Both the position numbers and the translations under genes were made by a program. A DNA stretch of 64,000 bases, from positions 63,674,001 to 63,738,000 of the forward strand of contig CM060733.1 in assembly GCA_030704615.1 (NCBI GenBank), given 5' to 3'. Within the stretch, counting starts at the first letter, position 1. Each line of letters opens with the position of its first letter. Origin of the DNA: Takakia lepidozioides (lineage: Eukaryota; Streptophyta; Takakiopsida; Takakiales; Takakiaceae). The notes below the pieces were generated by a model. It worked only from the letters and a program-made list of their open reading frames with translations. It ran no database searches and was not told the origin of the DNA. This document shows positions 44,880 to 56,950 of the stretch, in pieces.

Positions 44880-45300
44880 GGAGTCTTTGACAATGTGGCT
44901 GAATGAAATGTGGTGTTGTGGAATGCGATGATCGCAGGATATGCCCAACATGGTTGTCAAGGTCCTGCAACTATTTGAAGGAATGCGAAAGAACGGCTTG
45001 AAGCCAGACAGTATCACCTTTATATGTGTTCTCTCTGCATGCAGCCACACTGGCCTACTGAAATCCAGATGTTGTGGTGTGGAAGGCCTTGCTTGGTGCC
45101 TACAGAATCCATGGCAATGTGGAAATGGCACGACTTATGTGTTGCTATCAAACATCTATGCCGCAGCTGGCAGGTGGGATGATACTGCAAAGGTGAGAAG
45201 AATGATCATGGTCAGAGGGGTTAGAAAGGAGCCAGGAGCCAGGTCGCTGCTGCATTGAGGTTGGCAACAGGGTGCACACCTTTGTTGTAGATGACAAATA
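44880..45300 (+). pseudogene. PPR C-terminal fragment (S motif and E region)
   Basis: NMVVKVLQLFEGMRKNGLKPDS, FICVLSACSHTGLL, then LLSNIYAAAGRWDDTAKVRRMI and GARSLLH. An in-frame TGA at 44904-44906 replaces the usual Arg of ERD. Confidence 0.7.
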
Positions 45301-45329
45301 TCCAAAAACAGATAACAGTGTTCAACAAT

Positions 45330-48300
45330 GTGGTTGAATGAACTGTGGTGCCGCGGAACGCCATGCTTATGCACAACAGGGGCGTGGGATGGAGGCTTTG
45401 GAGACCTATGAGTAAATGATGGTGGAAGGGGTGAAGCCCGACCACATCACGTCTGTGTGTTTGCAAGCCTGGCAGCCCTGGAAAAGGGCAAAGAGGTGCA
45501 TGGTTGCATCGCGAAAGCAGGAACTGTACCAGATGTGATTCTGAACAATACCCTTGTGGACATGTATGCCAAATGTAGGAGGCATTTCAGCAGATTCAGA
45601 TAAGTTTGTTTGTCTCTTGCTTAAGTGCATCAAGATGAAAGGTCTGGAAGTTGGAAAGCAGGTGCACACTCACATTATCCAAAGTGGATTCACGCCAAGT
45701 GTTTTTCTCCTCAACACCCTTGTCAACATGTCAAACTTGGGAGCTCTGGAAAAGGGGAAAGAGGTCCATGGTGACATCGTCAAAGCTGGAATTGTACTAG
45801 ATGTCATTCTGAACACTGCCCTGGTGGACATGTATGCCAAATGTGGGTGCATTAAGGATGCGAAGGGAGTTTTCAACACTATGGCTGCACGAGATGTGGT
45901 GTCATGGAAGACGATGCTTGCAGGGTATGCACATCAAGGACGTGGTATGAAGGCTTTGGAGACCTATGATCAAATGATGGGGGAAGGGGTGAAGCCCGAC
46001 CACATCACATTTGTGTGGATTTGCGATGCGTGTGCAAGCCTGGCAGCTCTGGAAAAGGGCAAAAGAGGTCCATGGCGACATTGTCAGTGCTGCAATTGTA
46101 CCGAGTGTCATTCTGAACAATACCCTCGTGGACATGTATGAAGGGAGTGTTCGACAGTATGGCTGAATGAGATGTGGTGTCGTGGAGTGCAATGATTGCA
46201 GGATATGCACAACAAGGGCGCGAGATGGAGGCTTTGGAGACCTCTGAGCAAATGATGTGCGAAGGGGTGAAGCCCAACCGCATAACGTTTGTTTGCATTG
46301 GCAATGCGTGTGCAAGCCTGACAGCCCTGGAAAGGTGCAAAGAGGTCCATGGTGACATCGTCAAATCTGGAATTGTACCCGATGTCATTCTGAACACTGC
46401 CCTGCTGGACATGTATGTCAAATGTGAGTGCATCGAGGATGCAAAGGGAGTGTTCGACAGTATGGCTGAATGAGATGCGGTGTTGTGGAGTGCGATGATT
46501 GCAGGATATGCATAGCAAGGATGCAGGATGGAGGCTTTGGAGACCTATGAGCAATTGATGTGCGAAGGGGTGAACCCCAACCGCAACACATTTGTTTGTG
46601 TTTGCAATGCGTGTGCAAGCCTAGGAGCTCTGGAAAAGGGGAAAGAGGTCCATGGTGACATCGTCAAAGCTGGATTTGTACCAGATGTCATCCTGAACAC
46701 CCCCCTGGTGGACATGTATGCCAAATGTGGGTGCATGAAGGATGCGAAGGGAGTTTTTAAATGGCTGAACAAGATGTGGTGTCGTGGAACGCGATGCTTG
46801 CAGGGTACGCACAGCAGGGGCGTGGGATTGAGGCTTTGGAGACCTATGAGCAAATGATGGGGGAAGGGGTGAAGCCCGACCACATCACGTTTGTGTGCAT
46901 TTGCAATGCGTGTGCAAGCCTGACAGCCCTGGAAAAGGGCAAAGAGGTGCATGGTTGCATCGCCAAAGCTGGAACTGTACCAGGTGTGATCCTGAACACT
47001 GCCCTGGTGGACATGTATGCCAAATGTGGGAGCATTGAGGATGCAGAGGGATTCAACAATATGGTTGAACGAGATTTGTTGTCGTGGACGTGATGCTTGC
47101 AGGATATGCACAGCAGGGCGTGGGATGGAGGACTTGGAGACCTATGAGCAAATGATGGGGGAAGGGGTGAAGCGCGACCACATCACGTTTGTGTGCGTGT
47201 GGAAGCTTGGCAGCCTTGGAAAATGGCAAAGAGGTGCATGGTTGCATCGCCAAAGTTGTACAGCTGTGATTCTGAACAATACCCTTGACATGTATACCAA
47301 ATGTGGGAGCATTGAGGATGCGGAGGGAGTGTTCAACAATATGGCTGAACGAGATTTGGTGTCATGGAACGCCATGCTTGCAGGGTATGCACAACAGGGG
47401 CGCGGGATGGAGGCCTTGGATCAGACCTATGAGCAAATGATGGGGGAAGGGGTGAAATGCAACCACATCATGTTTGTGAGCGTTTGCAATGCTTGTGCAA
47501 GCCTGGAAGCCTTGGAAAAGGGCAAAAGAGGTCCATGATGGGGGAAGGGGGGAAGCCCGACCACATCATGTTTGTGTGCATTTGCTTGTGCAAGCCACAT
47601 TCATTTGTGTTCTCAATGTTGGTGCCAGCATGGTGGCCCTGGAGAAGGGCAAAGATATCCATGCTGACATTATCAAAGTTGGAATTTCGTCATACATTAA
47701 TTGGGAGACTGCCCTTGTTAACATGTATGCCAAATATGGGAGTGTAAGGGAGGCCTGTCTAGTGTTCAACAATATGGTGGCAGGATATACCAAGCATGGT
47801 TGTGGTAGGAATGCCTTCGAGACAATGATCAACTGATACAGCAAGGGGTGATGTCCTATCAGGTCACATTTGTTTGCATTCTCAAGGCTTGTGCGAGACT
47901 GGCAGCCCTGGAAAACGGCAAAGAGGTCCATGCTGACATATGAAAGCTGGACTTGTACCAAATCTGATTTTGAACAATAGCCTTGTTGACATGTATGCGA
48001 AATGCGGGAGCATGAAAGTTGCAAAGAGAGTATTTGTCAACATGGCTGAACGGGATGTGGTGTCGAGGAATGCGATGATCACAAGATATACCCAGCATGG
48101 GTGTGGGATGGAGGCTTTGGGGACCTATGAGCAAAAGATGCGGAAGCATTCAACAGAATGCCTCAACGATCTTGATCATGTGGAATATAATGTTGGCAGG
48201 ATTTACCAAGCATGGGTGTGGTAGGAATGCTTTTGAGACCTATGAGCAGATTCTGCGCGAAAGGGTGAAGCCCAACCACATCAGATTTGTTTGTGTTTGC

Positions 48301-49620
48301 AATGCGTGTGCAAGCCTGGCAGCCCTGGAAAAGGGCAAAGAGGTGCATGGTTGCATCGCCAAAGCTGGAATTGTACCAGATGTGATTATGAACAATACCC
48401 TCGTAGACATGTATGCCAAATGTGGGGGCATTGAGGATGTGGAGGGAGTATTCAACAATATGGCTGAACGAGATTTGGTGTCATGGAACGCCATGCTTGT
48501 AGGATATGCACAGCAGGGGTGCGGGATGGAGGCCTGGGGGAAGGGGTGAAGCCCGACCACATCACGTTTGTGTGCATTTGCAATGCGTGTGCAAGCCTGG
48601 CAGCCCTGGAAAAGGGCAAAGAGGTTCATGGTGACATCATCAAAGCTGGAATTGTACCAAATGTCATTCTGGACACTGCCCTGGTTCACTTGTATGCGAA
48701 ATGTGAGTGCAATGAGGATGCAAAGGGAGTATTTGACAATATGGTTGAATGAAATGTGGTGTCGTGGAATGCGATGTTTGCAGGACATGCCCAACATGGT
48801 TGTCATAGGGAGGTCCTGCAACTATTTGAAGGAATGCAAAAGAAAGGCTTGAAGCCGGACAATATCCCCTTTATATGTGTTCTCTCTGTCTGCAGCCACA
48901 CTGACCTACTGAATGAAGGAAGATGCTACTTCGATTCCCTGAAATAAAGATCATGGTATCAATCTGACAGTAAAGCACTTTGGCTGCATGGTGGACCTTC
49001 TTGGACGTGCGGGACAATTGGATGAGGCAGGGGACCTGATTAATAAAATGCCAATCAATCCAGATGTTGTGGTGTGGAAGGCCTTGCTTGGTGCCTACAA
49101 AATCCATGGCAATGTGGAGATGGCTGAATGTGTGGCAACATCTATCCTCAAGTGGGATGAACAGGATGCCGCGACTTATGTGGTGCTATATCAAACATCT
49201 ATGCTGCAGCTGGCAGGTGGGATGATACTGCAAAGGTGAGAAGAATGATGAAGGTCAGAGGGGTTAGAAAGGAGCTAGATGACAAGTTGCATCCCAGAAT
49301 TAAGGAAATCCATGCTGAGCTGAGAAGATTGTCTGGGCAGATGAAGGAGGCGGGGTATGTGCCTGACACACGCTCTTTATTGCATGATATGGAGGAAAGG
49401 AATTTTCTCTTTGCCACCACAGTGAGAAGCTGGCCATTGGTTTTGGGCTGATCAGCACGACTCATCAAGAATCTTTGAGTGTGTGGAGACTGCCACACCT
49501 CCACCAAATTCATCTCAAAGATTGTTGACCGAGCAATCGTTGTATGGGACGCTAACTACTTTCCACCACTTTGAAGATGGGATTTGTTCTTGTGGTGATT
49601 ACTGGTGAAAGGATGTTTTC
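45330..49620 (+). pseudogene. Tandem array of decayed PPR modules ending in E/DYW remnants
   Basis: About 12 modules of ~100 codons repeat GKEVHGDIVKAGIVPDV, MYAKCG-IEDA-GVFNNMAERD, VVSWNAMLAGYAQQG and KPDHITFVCICNACASL. Open stretches are 45554-46141, 46174-46473, 46528-46750, 46761-47093, 47257-47538, 48097-48549 and 48483-48752, separated by stops and shifts. From 48756 come VLQLFEGMQKKGLKPDN, SHTDLLNEGRCYFDS, VDLLGRAGQLDEAGDLINKMP, an E region and a rudimentary DYW part to about 49560. Modules within the array are more alike than is usual for PPR proteins, which suggests local amplification after the gene died or recombination among modules. Confidence 0.8.
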
Positions 49621-49639
49621 TTGGAAAGATGCTAGCGTC

Positions 49640-49930
49640 TTGCTTCATTCATTGATCTGTGTAGCTACTCAGACCATCCACCATTTCCTGATAGTGGGGT
49701 CTACTCGGCATAGGTAGGAAGTCAGCCCACAATTGCACTTGACTGAAGGGGTGATTTTTTACAGCTTCTGGTGACAGTGGATGGAAATCAGAGTGTTGTC
49801 CTAATTCTGGGTTTGGGTGGAGCTTCTCCAAAGCTTGAAGATGGAAGTGAATACGAATTTTAATGAGCTTGATGAGAGGGGCAGCCCTGTGCACAAGTTT
49901 GTTCAGCATCTTAAAATTTGGACATGTTTG
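49640..49930 (-). repeat. Copy of the 41.4-kb inverted-repeat core
   Basis: Reverse complement of about 41386-41602 (TTAAAATTCGTATTCACTTC, CTTGAAGATGGAAG), extended to the left by about 100 bp. Confidence 0.8.
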
Positions 49931-50569
49931 TTTGTTTCTCGTGGTGTGGTGTCAAGTTAAATAAGCACAGTGTGAAAACAATAGCATAAAACTAGTTATT
50001 TGTATTTAACACTTGGATTTAGGTCAAGTGTTAAATCAGGTGTCAAGTTTAGTTTGACACCTGGTCCGTCTTATCTTCACGAGAGCGGCAGTCGCGCGGC
50101 TCATCTCTCTCGAGTTGAGCCTGCGCGACCGAGCTCCTTCCTGCGTTTAGAAGTTGTGTGTGCTTATGATGGGAGTGTAGGTTGTTGTGGGGTGGAGTCC
50201 CCATAGCTTGGGGTGCCCCTGGCTCGACTTCTATTTCAAAGAGTGATGATTTTGGTTTCCATGTTTTGTGTCAACAGTGTGTTAAAGAGCCTTTCTATCA
50301 CTCGAGAGAGATGACCTCTTACCTGTGAGTGCAAGGTAGGAGTTGAGGGTTAGCACTTGTATGATTACCTCTGTGAAGTAGTGCTTAGTTTAAGAAGCTT
50401 TAAAAAAAAAAAACAAACAAAAAGAAACATGCAGGTTTCGATCATCTTTGGTTTCTGGGTATATAGATGGTCCATGGAGGCAGGCAGCATGTCAAGCAGG
50501 GGCAAAGAACTGGTGTCTTTCCACTGGTAAGGATAGCGTTGGTTTTGGCATGAGGCCGCAGGGGCAGGA
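49931..50569. other. No gene recognised; short direct/inverted repeat
   Basis: CAAGTGTTAAATCAGGTGTC and neighbours form overlapping repeats at 50005-50070, and a poly-A run lies at 50400-50415. It might be LTR or SINE debris; I cannot assign it. Confidence 0.35.
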
Positions 50570-50832
50570 CGGAGCTATACTACGAGGAAGCAGCCTTCGT
50601 TCTGGTCAGTGAGGGCGTGAACAGCTCACAGTGGGTGCGGCAAGCATTGGCGAAGCCAGAGCTGGCCAGGCAAGTTCTTGATGTGAACCTGTTGAAGTCC
50701 ACATGTATTGACAAGCAGCTGCTGCAGCTGATGGATATGGCCATGCTTTGCACACACAAGGTGCCTGATAGACGCCCCTCCATGCAAGACATGCTAAAGG
50801 TGTTCATTGGAATCCAGCACCAGCAGCGGTAA
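50570..50832 (+). pseudogene. C-terminal piece of a receptor-like protein kinase
   Basis: The frame EGVNSSQWVRQALAKPE...QVLDVNLL...QLMDMAMLCTHKVPDRRPSMQDMLKV matches kinase subdomains X-XI of plant LRR receptor kinases, where CT...P..RPSM is diagnostic. It ends at TAA 50830-50832. No catalytic part lies upstream, so it is a last exon or fragment. Confidence 0.65.
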
Positions 50833-52771
50833 AGTGGGTCCTCGTTTCTTCTCGAGCAGAGGAAAAGCAGTGTCCGACATTTGAATCGAAGACCAGTGTC
50901 TTGTATCTCTCATGCCATGTTTCTTGAAACTGATTCTGTTTATGTGGCGAGCTTAGTGCTTGTGAACTGCAGTCTGCGTTTCCTACGCTTTATGCAAGAA
51001 GAAACTAAACTCTCGCAAAGTATCTCATTGGAAGACAACAAAAAGAAGCATTCATACCCTGTGGGCAAAGGAAGGCGGATGCCGAGTAGAGACTGTGAAG
51101 ACTTCGTCTTTTCTGACTGAGAGACTGAGGGAGTCGCGCTGATTTGCACGCATGCGCTCCGAAAGCCAGAGAGGTAATTACTGCAGATGGTGTAGACATG
51201 CGGAGGTTTTGTGCAGGGTTGCATCAATCTGCAAGTCTGTAGGGCATCCTAAAGAATGTGAGACTGGGATGAGCTCTTGATGAACTGTGGGAGAATAATT
51301 TTGAAAAACTCGCGGTGACTCTACCTCTTCTCAGTTGAGCTCAAGATAGCTGTTAAATTTCATCAGTTGTATGTCGTGAGCGGGCGCAAAGACAGCGAAC
51401 TGTAATGGCACACAACCTCTGTCATTTTGGGGTCGATTTGCTTCGCTCTCTATGCTACGTGTGAGTCGCCCGTCAAGCTGAAGGAGGCAGAAAGGCAGAG
51501 AGGGTGGCAAGCAGTGCCCAGCTCTCTCTGTCCCCAGGCCGAACCATTGTAGCGTTTGGAAGGTGGAGGTCTGGTTCTCGCCACCCAACCCTCTCTCTGT
51601 TGCTGAGATCCTTCCTTCTGGTAGTAAGTTGGTGTGAAGCCTGGTGACATTCCTTCCGACTCTGTGCTTGGGTTGAGCCCTCCAGCAACAATGCGACAGG
51701 ACAATCAGGCAGCAGGGGGCTGTTGCAGATGACCCCATTCCAGTCGCAATGAGAATGGCCGCCGGTGGGAGGTTTATGCGTCCCCAAGTCCTGTAGAAGC
51801 TTGCAACGAGAGGCCAGGTTGCAGCTGGTCCGTGACAATGGAGCATTTGGGACCTTTCGCCCACTTCTTGGCGGTTTGAAATACAAGCCTTCCACCTGGC
51901 GTCTTTACAACGCGAGTTTGCGGCAGGTGGGCCGCTGAACCATGGTGCTAAGCGCTTGCCTGCTCTGTGTGAGAGAGAGAGAGCTGGCGATATCGCTATT
52001 CAGTGTGCTGGAGGCTCGCTTGAGACAAGGGCCTGCGGGTACAAGCCCTGCTGGTAAGAGAGTTGCTGCAGGCAGTAGAGTCGGCTGTTGGTGAGGCGAG
52101 ATAGAAGCACTTTGGGTCTTCAATCCTGAGTACCTCTTTCAAAATATTAAATCCCAACAGACATCAATACATGTGGGAAAGACCTCATACCGCATGTATA
52201 AGCATCCCCAGCCATTGGAGTGACGTTGTGCGGCATAGTGAGGAGACGATGCAGGGCGTCCATGGCAGCGAGCATGCAAGAAGAAGCAAGTAGCACTGAA
52301 GACACAGGATCGCAGTGAGGATCAGAAGGACCCAACAGCCCCAGTACTTGAGCGTTGTTCGACACCAGCTTGATTTGGCATAGACCTGGAGGGGAACGGC
52401 CTCGGGAACCCGTAGATAACTTGGGAACAGCTTTTAATGGCAAGAACGTTTTGGTGTTAATAAAAATTTATAAAAAAAAAGAAAAAAAAGAAAAAAAAAA
52501 GGGCCTTTTGATCTAATTTAAATGTTTAAAGAGCCTGGTTGGTCATATCTTTGTCAAATGAGCTCCGTTTGACTCAGTTTTTGAGGGGATAGCTGCAGAA
52601 AGGGGATATCTACCTATCTGCAGAAAGGGGATACCTGGTTTTTGTTTTTGGGACTCTGCTAAAAGTCTATGGAATTTTTAGAGTGTGAGTGTGCTATGAA
52701 AGATCCACAATCCTGTCTCTAGAACCTGTGCTAGTCTATATGAGAGACAAATTGGTGGATGTACTCCTTGC
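50833..52771. other. No gene recognised; A-rich tail at 52460-52502
   Basis: ORFs on both strands (for example 51331-51864) have no known domains. TAATAAAAATTTATAAAAAAAA with a long A-rich run at about 52457-52502 could be the 3' end of a retroposed sequence. Confidence 0.4.
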
Positions 52772-53521
52772 ATGGCTGGGGGAAATGAGGACGTAATTGA
52801 AGGGCAGGTCTCTTCTCTTAGTCTGTGCACACAAGGGGACATGATTTATGTTTCCCAAGGAACTCAGACTGATTTGAGTGGAGAACAGTTGGACGAGTTG
52901 ATTGCATACTGGGAGTCAGGCATTAGCAGTAGACAACAGACTGCTGTAGTTGGCATTGAGGGCCTCAATATTGCCTTGGACAGTCAGAACTCTGTTGGAG
53001 CCAACAGTTCTACAGCTGTAGGTGAAATACCAAAGTGGGTGAAAGCTAGGCTTGGAACACAGCCAAAGACAGCCCCGGGGACCAAGGTGTTCAGCCACAA
53101 GGCCGTGGTGTATTGGAGCAGAGGAGCAGGAGCTACACAAGTTTGTGCAATCAGACATGGTTGCAGCCGGATACGCTCTGCACAGGGCAACCACGAGCGG
53201 GGGTTCATCAGCAATGACATGTTTGTTGTGCGTGAAGGAGATGCACTCATTTGCAATGAGGACACCCGCAACCGTCTCAAAGCTTTCGAGTTGAGAGACT
53301 ATCAGACCCTACCTTTGTTTTCTTTAGTGTTCAGTGAGCGGGAGATAGGGGAGTATTGCTTTGTCTCTACCTGGCAGAAAGAGGAGGAGGGTTGGTTAGA
53401 GCGAGATACTGTAGCTTGGGACAAGGTTAGTGGTAGGTTTCTGGACATAGATATACCTCCTACACCTTACCATCACGCAGAGCGAGGCACTTTGAGAGAA
53501 GTCTGGAAGTTGATAGCATAG
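52772..53521 (+). CDS. Unassigned 249-residue ORF upstream of gypsy copy B
   Basis: An open frame with natural-looking composition: SQGTQTDLSGEQLDELIAYW near the start, VFSEREIGEYCFVSTWQKEE near the end. I recognise no domain. It ends 520 bp before gag of copy B on the same strand. It could be an accessory ORF of the gypsy element, a host exon or an unrelated gene. Copies A, C and D do not cover this region, so conservation cannot be tested here. Confidence 0.4.
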   Translation: MAGGNEDVIEGQVSSLSLCTQGDMIYVSQGTQTDLSGEQLDELIAYWESGISSRQQTAVVGIEGLNIALDSQNSVGANSSTAVGEIPKWVKARLGTQPKTAPGTKVFSHKAVVYWSRGAGATQVCAIRHGCSRIRSAQGNHERGFISNDMFVVREGDALICNEDTRNRLKAFELRDYQTLPLFSLVFSEREIGEYCFVSTWQKEEEGWLERDTVAWDKVSGRFLDIDIPPTPYHHAERGTLREVWKLIA

Positions 53522-54040
53522 ATCAGGATTAGATCTTGCTTGGGCGGGCTTCTATTCTTCCCCTCCATCTCTGTACTATTTTCATTACCTTGTACTCGTA
53601 GTTGCCAAAGCCTCTCTTGGTGGAGGCCAGTCAGTCCGGGGTTTTGGGCTGGGATATTCTGCAGGATCAGCGTTGCTACTGGATTTTGGTGTGGGGGTGT
53701 TGATGCTTTGATTTCTTGTGTTTGGATCCCCCCCAACACCTGCATGCTTGACTGTGCGCCATGTTGGTTTTGTGTGGGCGCTTGCTTTCATAGGGATTAG
53801 GCCGGATTTGATCACCGGTCAATCCTAGAGTATGCTGTCGGTGGTGAGGCTGGAGTGATGACCAGCAAGACCACCAGTGTTTCTTCTATGGTGAGGCTGG
53901 GTTGATGACCAGCCAACCATAGGAGTTCTTGCGGTGGATGCAGGTGCAGGTGCCCTGAGCCATTGGGATATGACCCTTAGACTGCAACAGGTGCCCACCC
54001 GTGTCACTATTAGATTAGTACTAGAGCCTTATAGTGTCAC
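53522..54040. other. Leader upstream of gag of copy B
   Basis: Contains two imperfect ~45-bp repeats around GGTGAGGCTG...GATGACCAGC (about 53840-53930). No 5' LTR or primer-binding site could be found between 51 and 54 kb. Confidence 0.4.
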
Positions 54041-55500
54041 TTGGAGGAGGTGCACATTGTGAGTGTCATTGCGGAGTTATCCAAGGGTTTTGAGGGGAGT
54101 ACGGCTACAAGCAGTAACAGTGAGAGTGGGTTCACAAGACGAGGTATTCGGTTCAGACCACCTTCACCGCCACCCTCAACTACTGTAGAGTCAGACACAG
54201 ACTCGGAGGCTTCATCAACAGGTGTGCACTTTCATTCGCCATTGTTGTGGGACGACATGGAGGAGATGTATGGAGCTACCAAGGGGCCTCGTAGGTACTC
54301 TGGAGCTGTGGGCACAATCGAGTTGGATGACTTTATCCAGGAGTTCGACAGCTGGTGTGATTTGCAGCAGATGCGCAATCCACAGCTATTCACCCCATTC
54401 ATGGCGTGGAAGGGACTGTTCCAGCATTTGGAAGGCCCGCCTATGGACGATTACCACGAGTTCAGGCGAGGACATGAAGCAGAGATTGAGGAGTGGAGGA
54501 TGTATTGGTCACCTGACTACGTCTCCATTACTCGAGGCACGACGCGACCAGTAGCTGCATCAGTACCAGTAGCTCCCACTGCCAGCACTAGTAGTGGAGC
54601 AAGTAGTGCTGGTGCTTCTGCAGGTGGTACCAGTTCAAAAGGTGCTACTACTCCTCCTGCTACGACTACAACACATGTGCCTAGATTCAACCCGGTGGTG
54701 GAGTTCTTCCAGGAGTTGCGGAGGAACTACCAAGGCGTACGGACAGAGAAGCTGCGAAGTTTGCAAGATTTCCAGCGCAAACCCAGTGAGAGCCTGCGAG
54801 AGGCGTACACTCGTATGAGGCGCTTGATAAGTGTGACCCAAGGGGTTACTGAAGCTCAGGCAATCCAGTTTTGGTATGGAATTCTGGACAAGGAGCTCAA
54901 AAGAAGGGTGCGAGACGCAACCCTGTTACAAGCAGCCCAACCCACAATAGCAGATGTGTTTCTGCTGGCTGAGCGGATTGAGCTCAACATGGTGGAGGAG
55001 CGAGTTGTTACAATTGGATTTGGCAAGGACATGCCTGCACGGGGCACAGCTGTCAGCCCACAGGCACAAGGGACTGCCCAACAGCGTGGTCAGGGGGGCA
55101 AGGCTGCCCAGCCCAAGTTCCATGGAGCTTACAGGGGACCTCAGGTGTGGTGTCTTTTGCAGGCCAACAGCAACCAGGGGTGATATGTTGGACATGTGGA
55201 GGACCCCATGTCAAGAGAGATTGCCCAGAGAGTGGCAAAAGGCCGGCACAAGCACAGCCTGCACAGTTGCAATGTGGGCATTGTGGCAAGTATGGGCATG
55301 GAGATACCCAGTGTTATGACTTGCATCCTGAGTTGCACCCAGGCTAGTTGCAAGGGAACAATGGTGGCCGGGGGCGAGGTGGACCAGCCCAAAGAGGACG
55401 AGGTGGTCGGGCACGAGGTGCAGGCCAAGGGCAAGCTCCACATGGCCAAGGACGCGGAGGTCAGGGTGTTGACCAAGGCATGGCCAATCGGCTTCAACAG
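54041..55500 (+). pseudogene. gag: gag of copy B
   Basis: The frame starts at ATG 54041 with a Ser/Thr-rich N-terminus, then a capsid region (DDFIQEFDSWCDLQQM, FNPVVEFFQELRRNYQG, NMVEERVV). A one-base shift near 55150 moves the frame. The CCHC knuckles CWTCGGPHVKRDC (about 55190) and CGHCGKYGHGDTQC (about 55270) follow, then a TAG at 55346-55348 and a Gly/Arg-rich tail. Confidence 0.85.
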
Positions 55501-56950
55501 CTAGAGAAGAGGCTCGCTGCCATGGCTATAGCTCAGGTGGTACCGGCTCCCAGGCGGGATGGTCCACCTCCTGCTCCTGAGGGAGGAGATATGGGAGGCA
55601 TGGGATTTATGTGCGGAGCAGCACTACCACTAGAGCAGGTGGAGTCTGCTGCAGCCGTGACTCGAGGAGCAGCACGAGTTCCTGAGCCACGAGGTGCAGA
55701 GGTGGAATCGGATGCACAGCGTGGGGAGGCAAGCCGTCAGGCGAGGCTTCCTCAGTCATTCACATTGGCGGAGACTGTGTCGACGCCATCCATGGCACCT
55801 AGTTCTCGCCTGACTGTTACCGAGGCGGAGGTTACTATGCCATTGGGGAGAGCTACATGTGCAGCACTGACACCTGCTACCAAGGCTAGTGCAGCCGGTG
55901 TGTTGTTGGGGGCAGCCACCTTTGTGTGTCAAGCCCCACTGTTCTCGGCAACCATGATTGCGACGCCGGGAGTGAGACCAGCTGCAGTGTTCAGACTAGC
56001 AGCAACACTCTGTGAGAGTGGGGAGGTCACTTCATCTTCTGCGGAATTAGTGGAAGGTGTAGTGGCAGAGGGATCCTCGGATTTGAGGGTCAAGACTGCC
56101 ACGGCAGCGCCCTGGCAAGCTGCAGCTGTCAGATTGACGGAGCTGCCAGCTAGGCCAGCCTTTGAGCGCGCCACAGTGACACCTGGAGTTGTCTTGTTAG
56201 ACAACCAGGGAGGCATTTTCACTTTGAGTGGACCGGCAGGCAAGAAGTACCGGCCACTGCGGGTCTTGTTGGACTCGGGAGCCCAGCCACTGATGTTGGG
56301 CAGAGCTGCTATTGCAGGTTTGGGCCTCATGGAGGCGGATATGGAGCCTTGTCCTTTCCAGATATAGACATCTCTGGGAGGATCAGAGCAGGCTCGGGGC
56401 ATGACACGGCATCAGTTGGCCATTAGACTGCAGCCGGATCATCCTATAGATGGCTCAGTGATGCGAGCCAAGGCCATTGTGACAGACGCGATCTCTTACG
56501 ATGTCCTCGTTGGTGGGGCAGTATTATATCCCATGGGCTTCACCCTAGACTTTTGGGAGGAGTCAGCATCCTACAGGCCTGGATGGCAGTCAGGGGATGG
56601 TCGCCGTGCACAGCTCCCTGTGACATTCATTGGGGGTATTGCAGCTGTCCAGCGGGGCAAGATACCAACACTAGCTGCCTTCACAGCTGCAGTTAGTTGG
56701 CCTGGAGAGTTGCTGGAAGGCAATGCCCATGCAGAGGATGTGCCACCTCCAGCAGAGCAGGATGACATGCATGGTACGGTGGAGTTGCCTGCCATGGTTG
56801 CTCACACCCCATTGTGGGGTACGAGCAAGGATTTGCAGCAAGCTGCTGATAGACGGGTGCAACAAGCTTGGGTAGAAGCTTTTGTACCGTCAGGAGAGGA
56901 GGAGAGTGCGGTGATTGCACCAGGAAAACCTCAGTTGTCGCCATTGGACA
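55500..56950 (+). pseudogene. Aspartic protease region of copy B
   Basis: After an Ala/Pro-rich linker, YRPLRVLLDSGAQPLMLGRA (about 56245-56305) is the retroviral-type aspartic protease with DSGA as active site. A TAG at 56365-56367 replaces the Gln seen in copy A (FQIQTSLGG). The frame then continues open from 56401 into the methyltransferase. Confidence 0.82.

Noticed and set aside
45330-48950. PPR array as one giant functional gene, with stops removed by RNA editing
   Set aside because: Editing of stop codons is organellar, not nuclear, and frameshifts are also present.
51331-52443. Minus-strand ORFs of 98-177 residues
   Set aside because: No recognisable domain, overlapping frames with similar lengths, no splice or start support.
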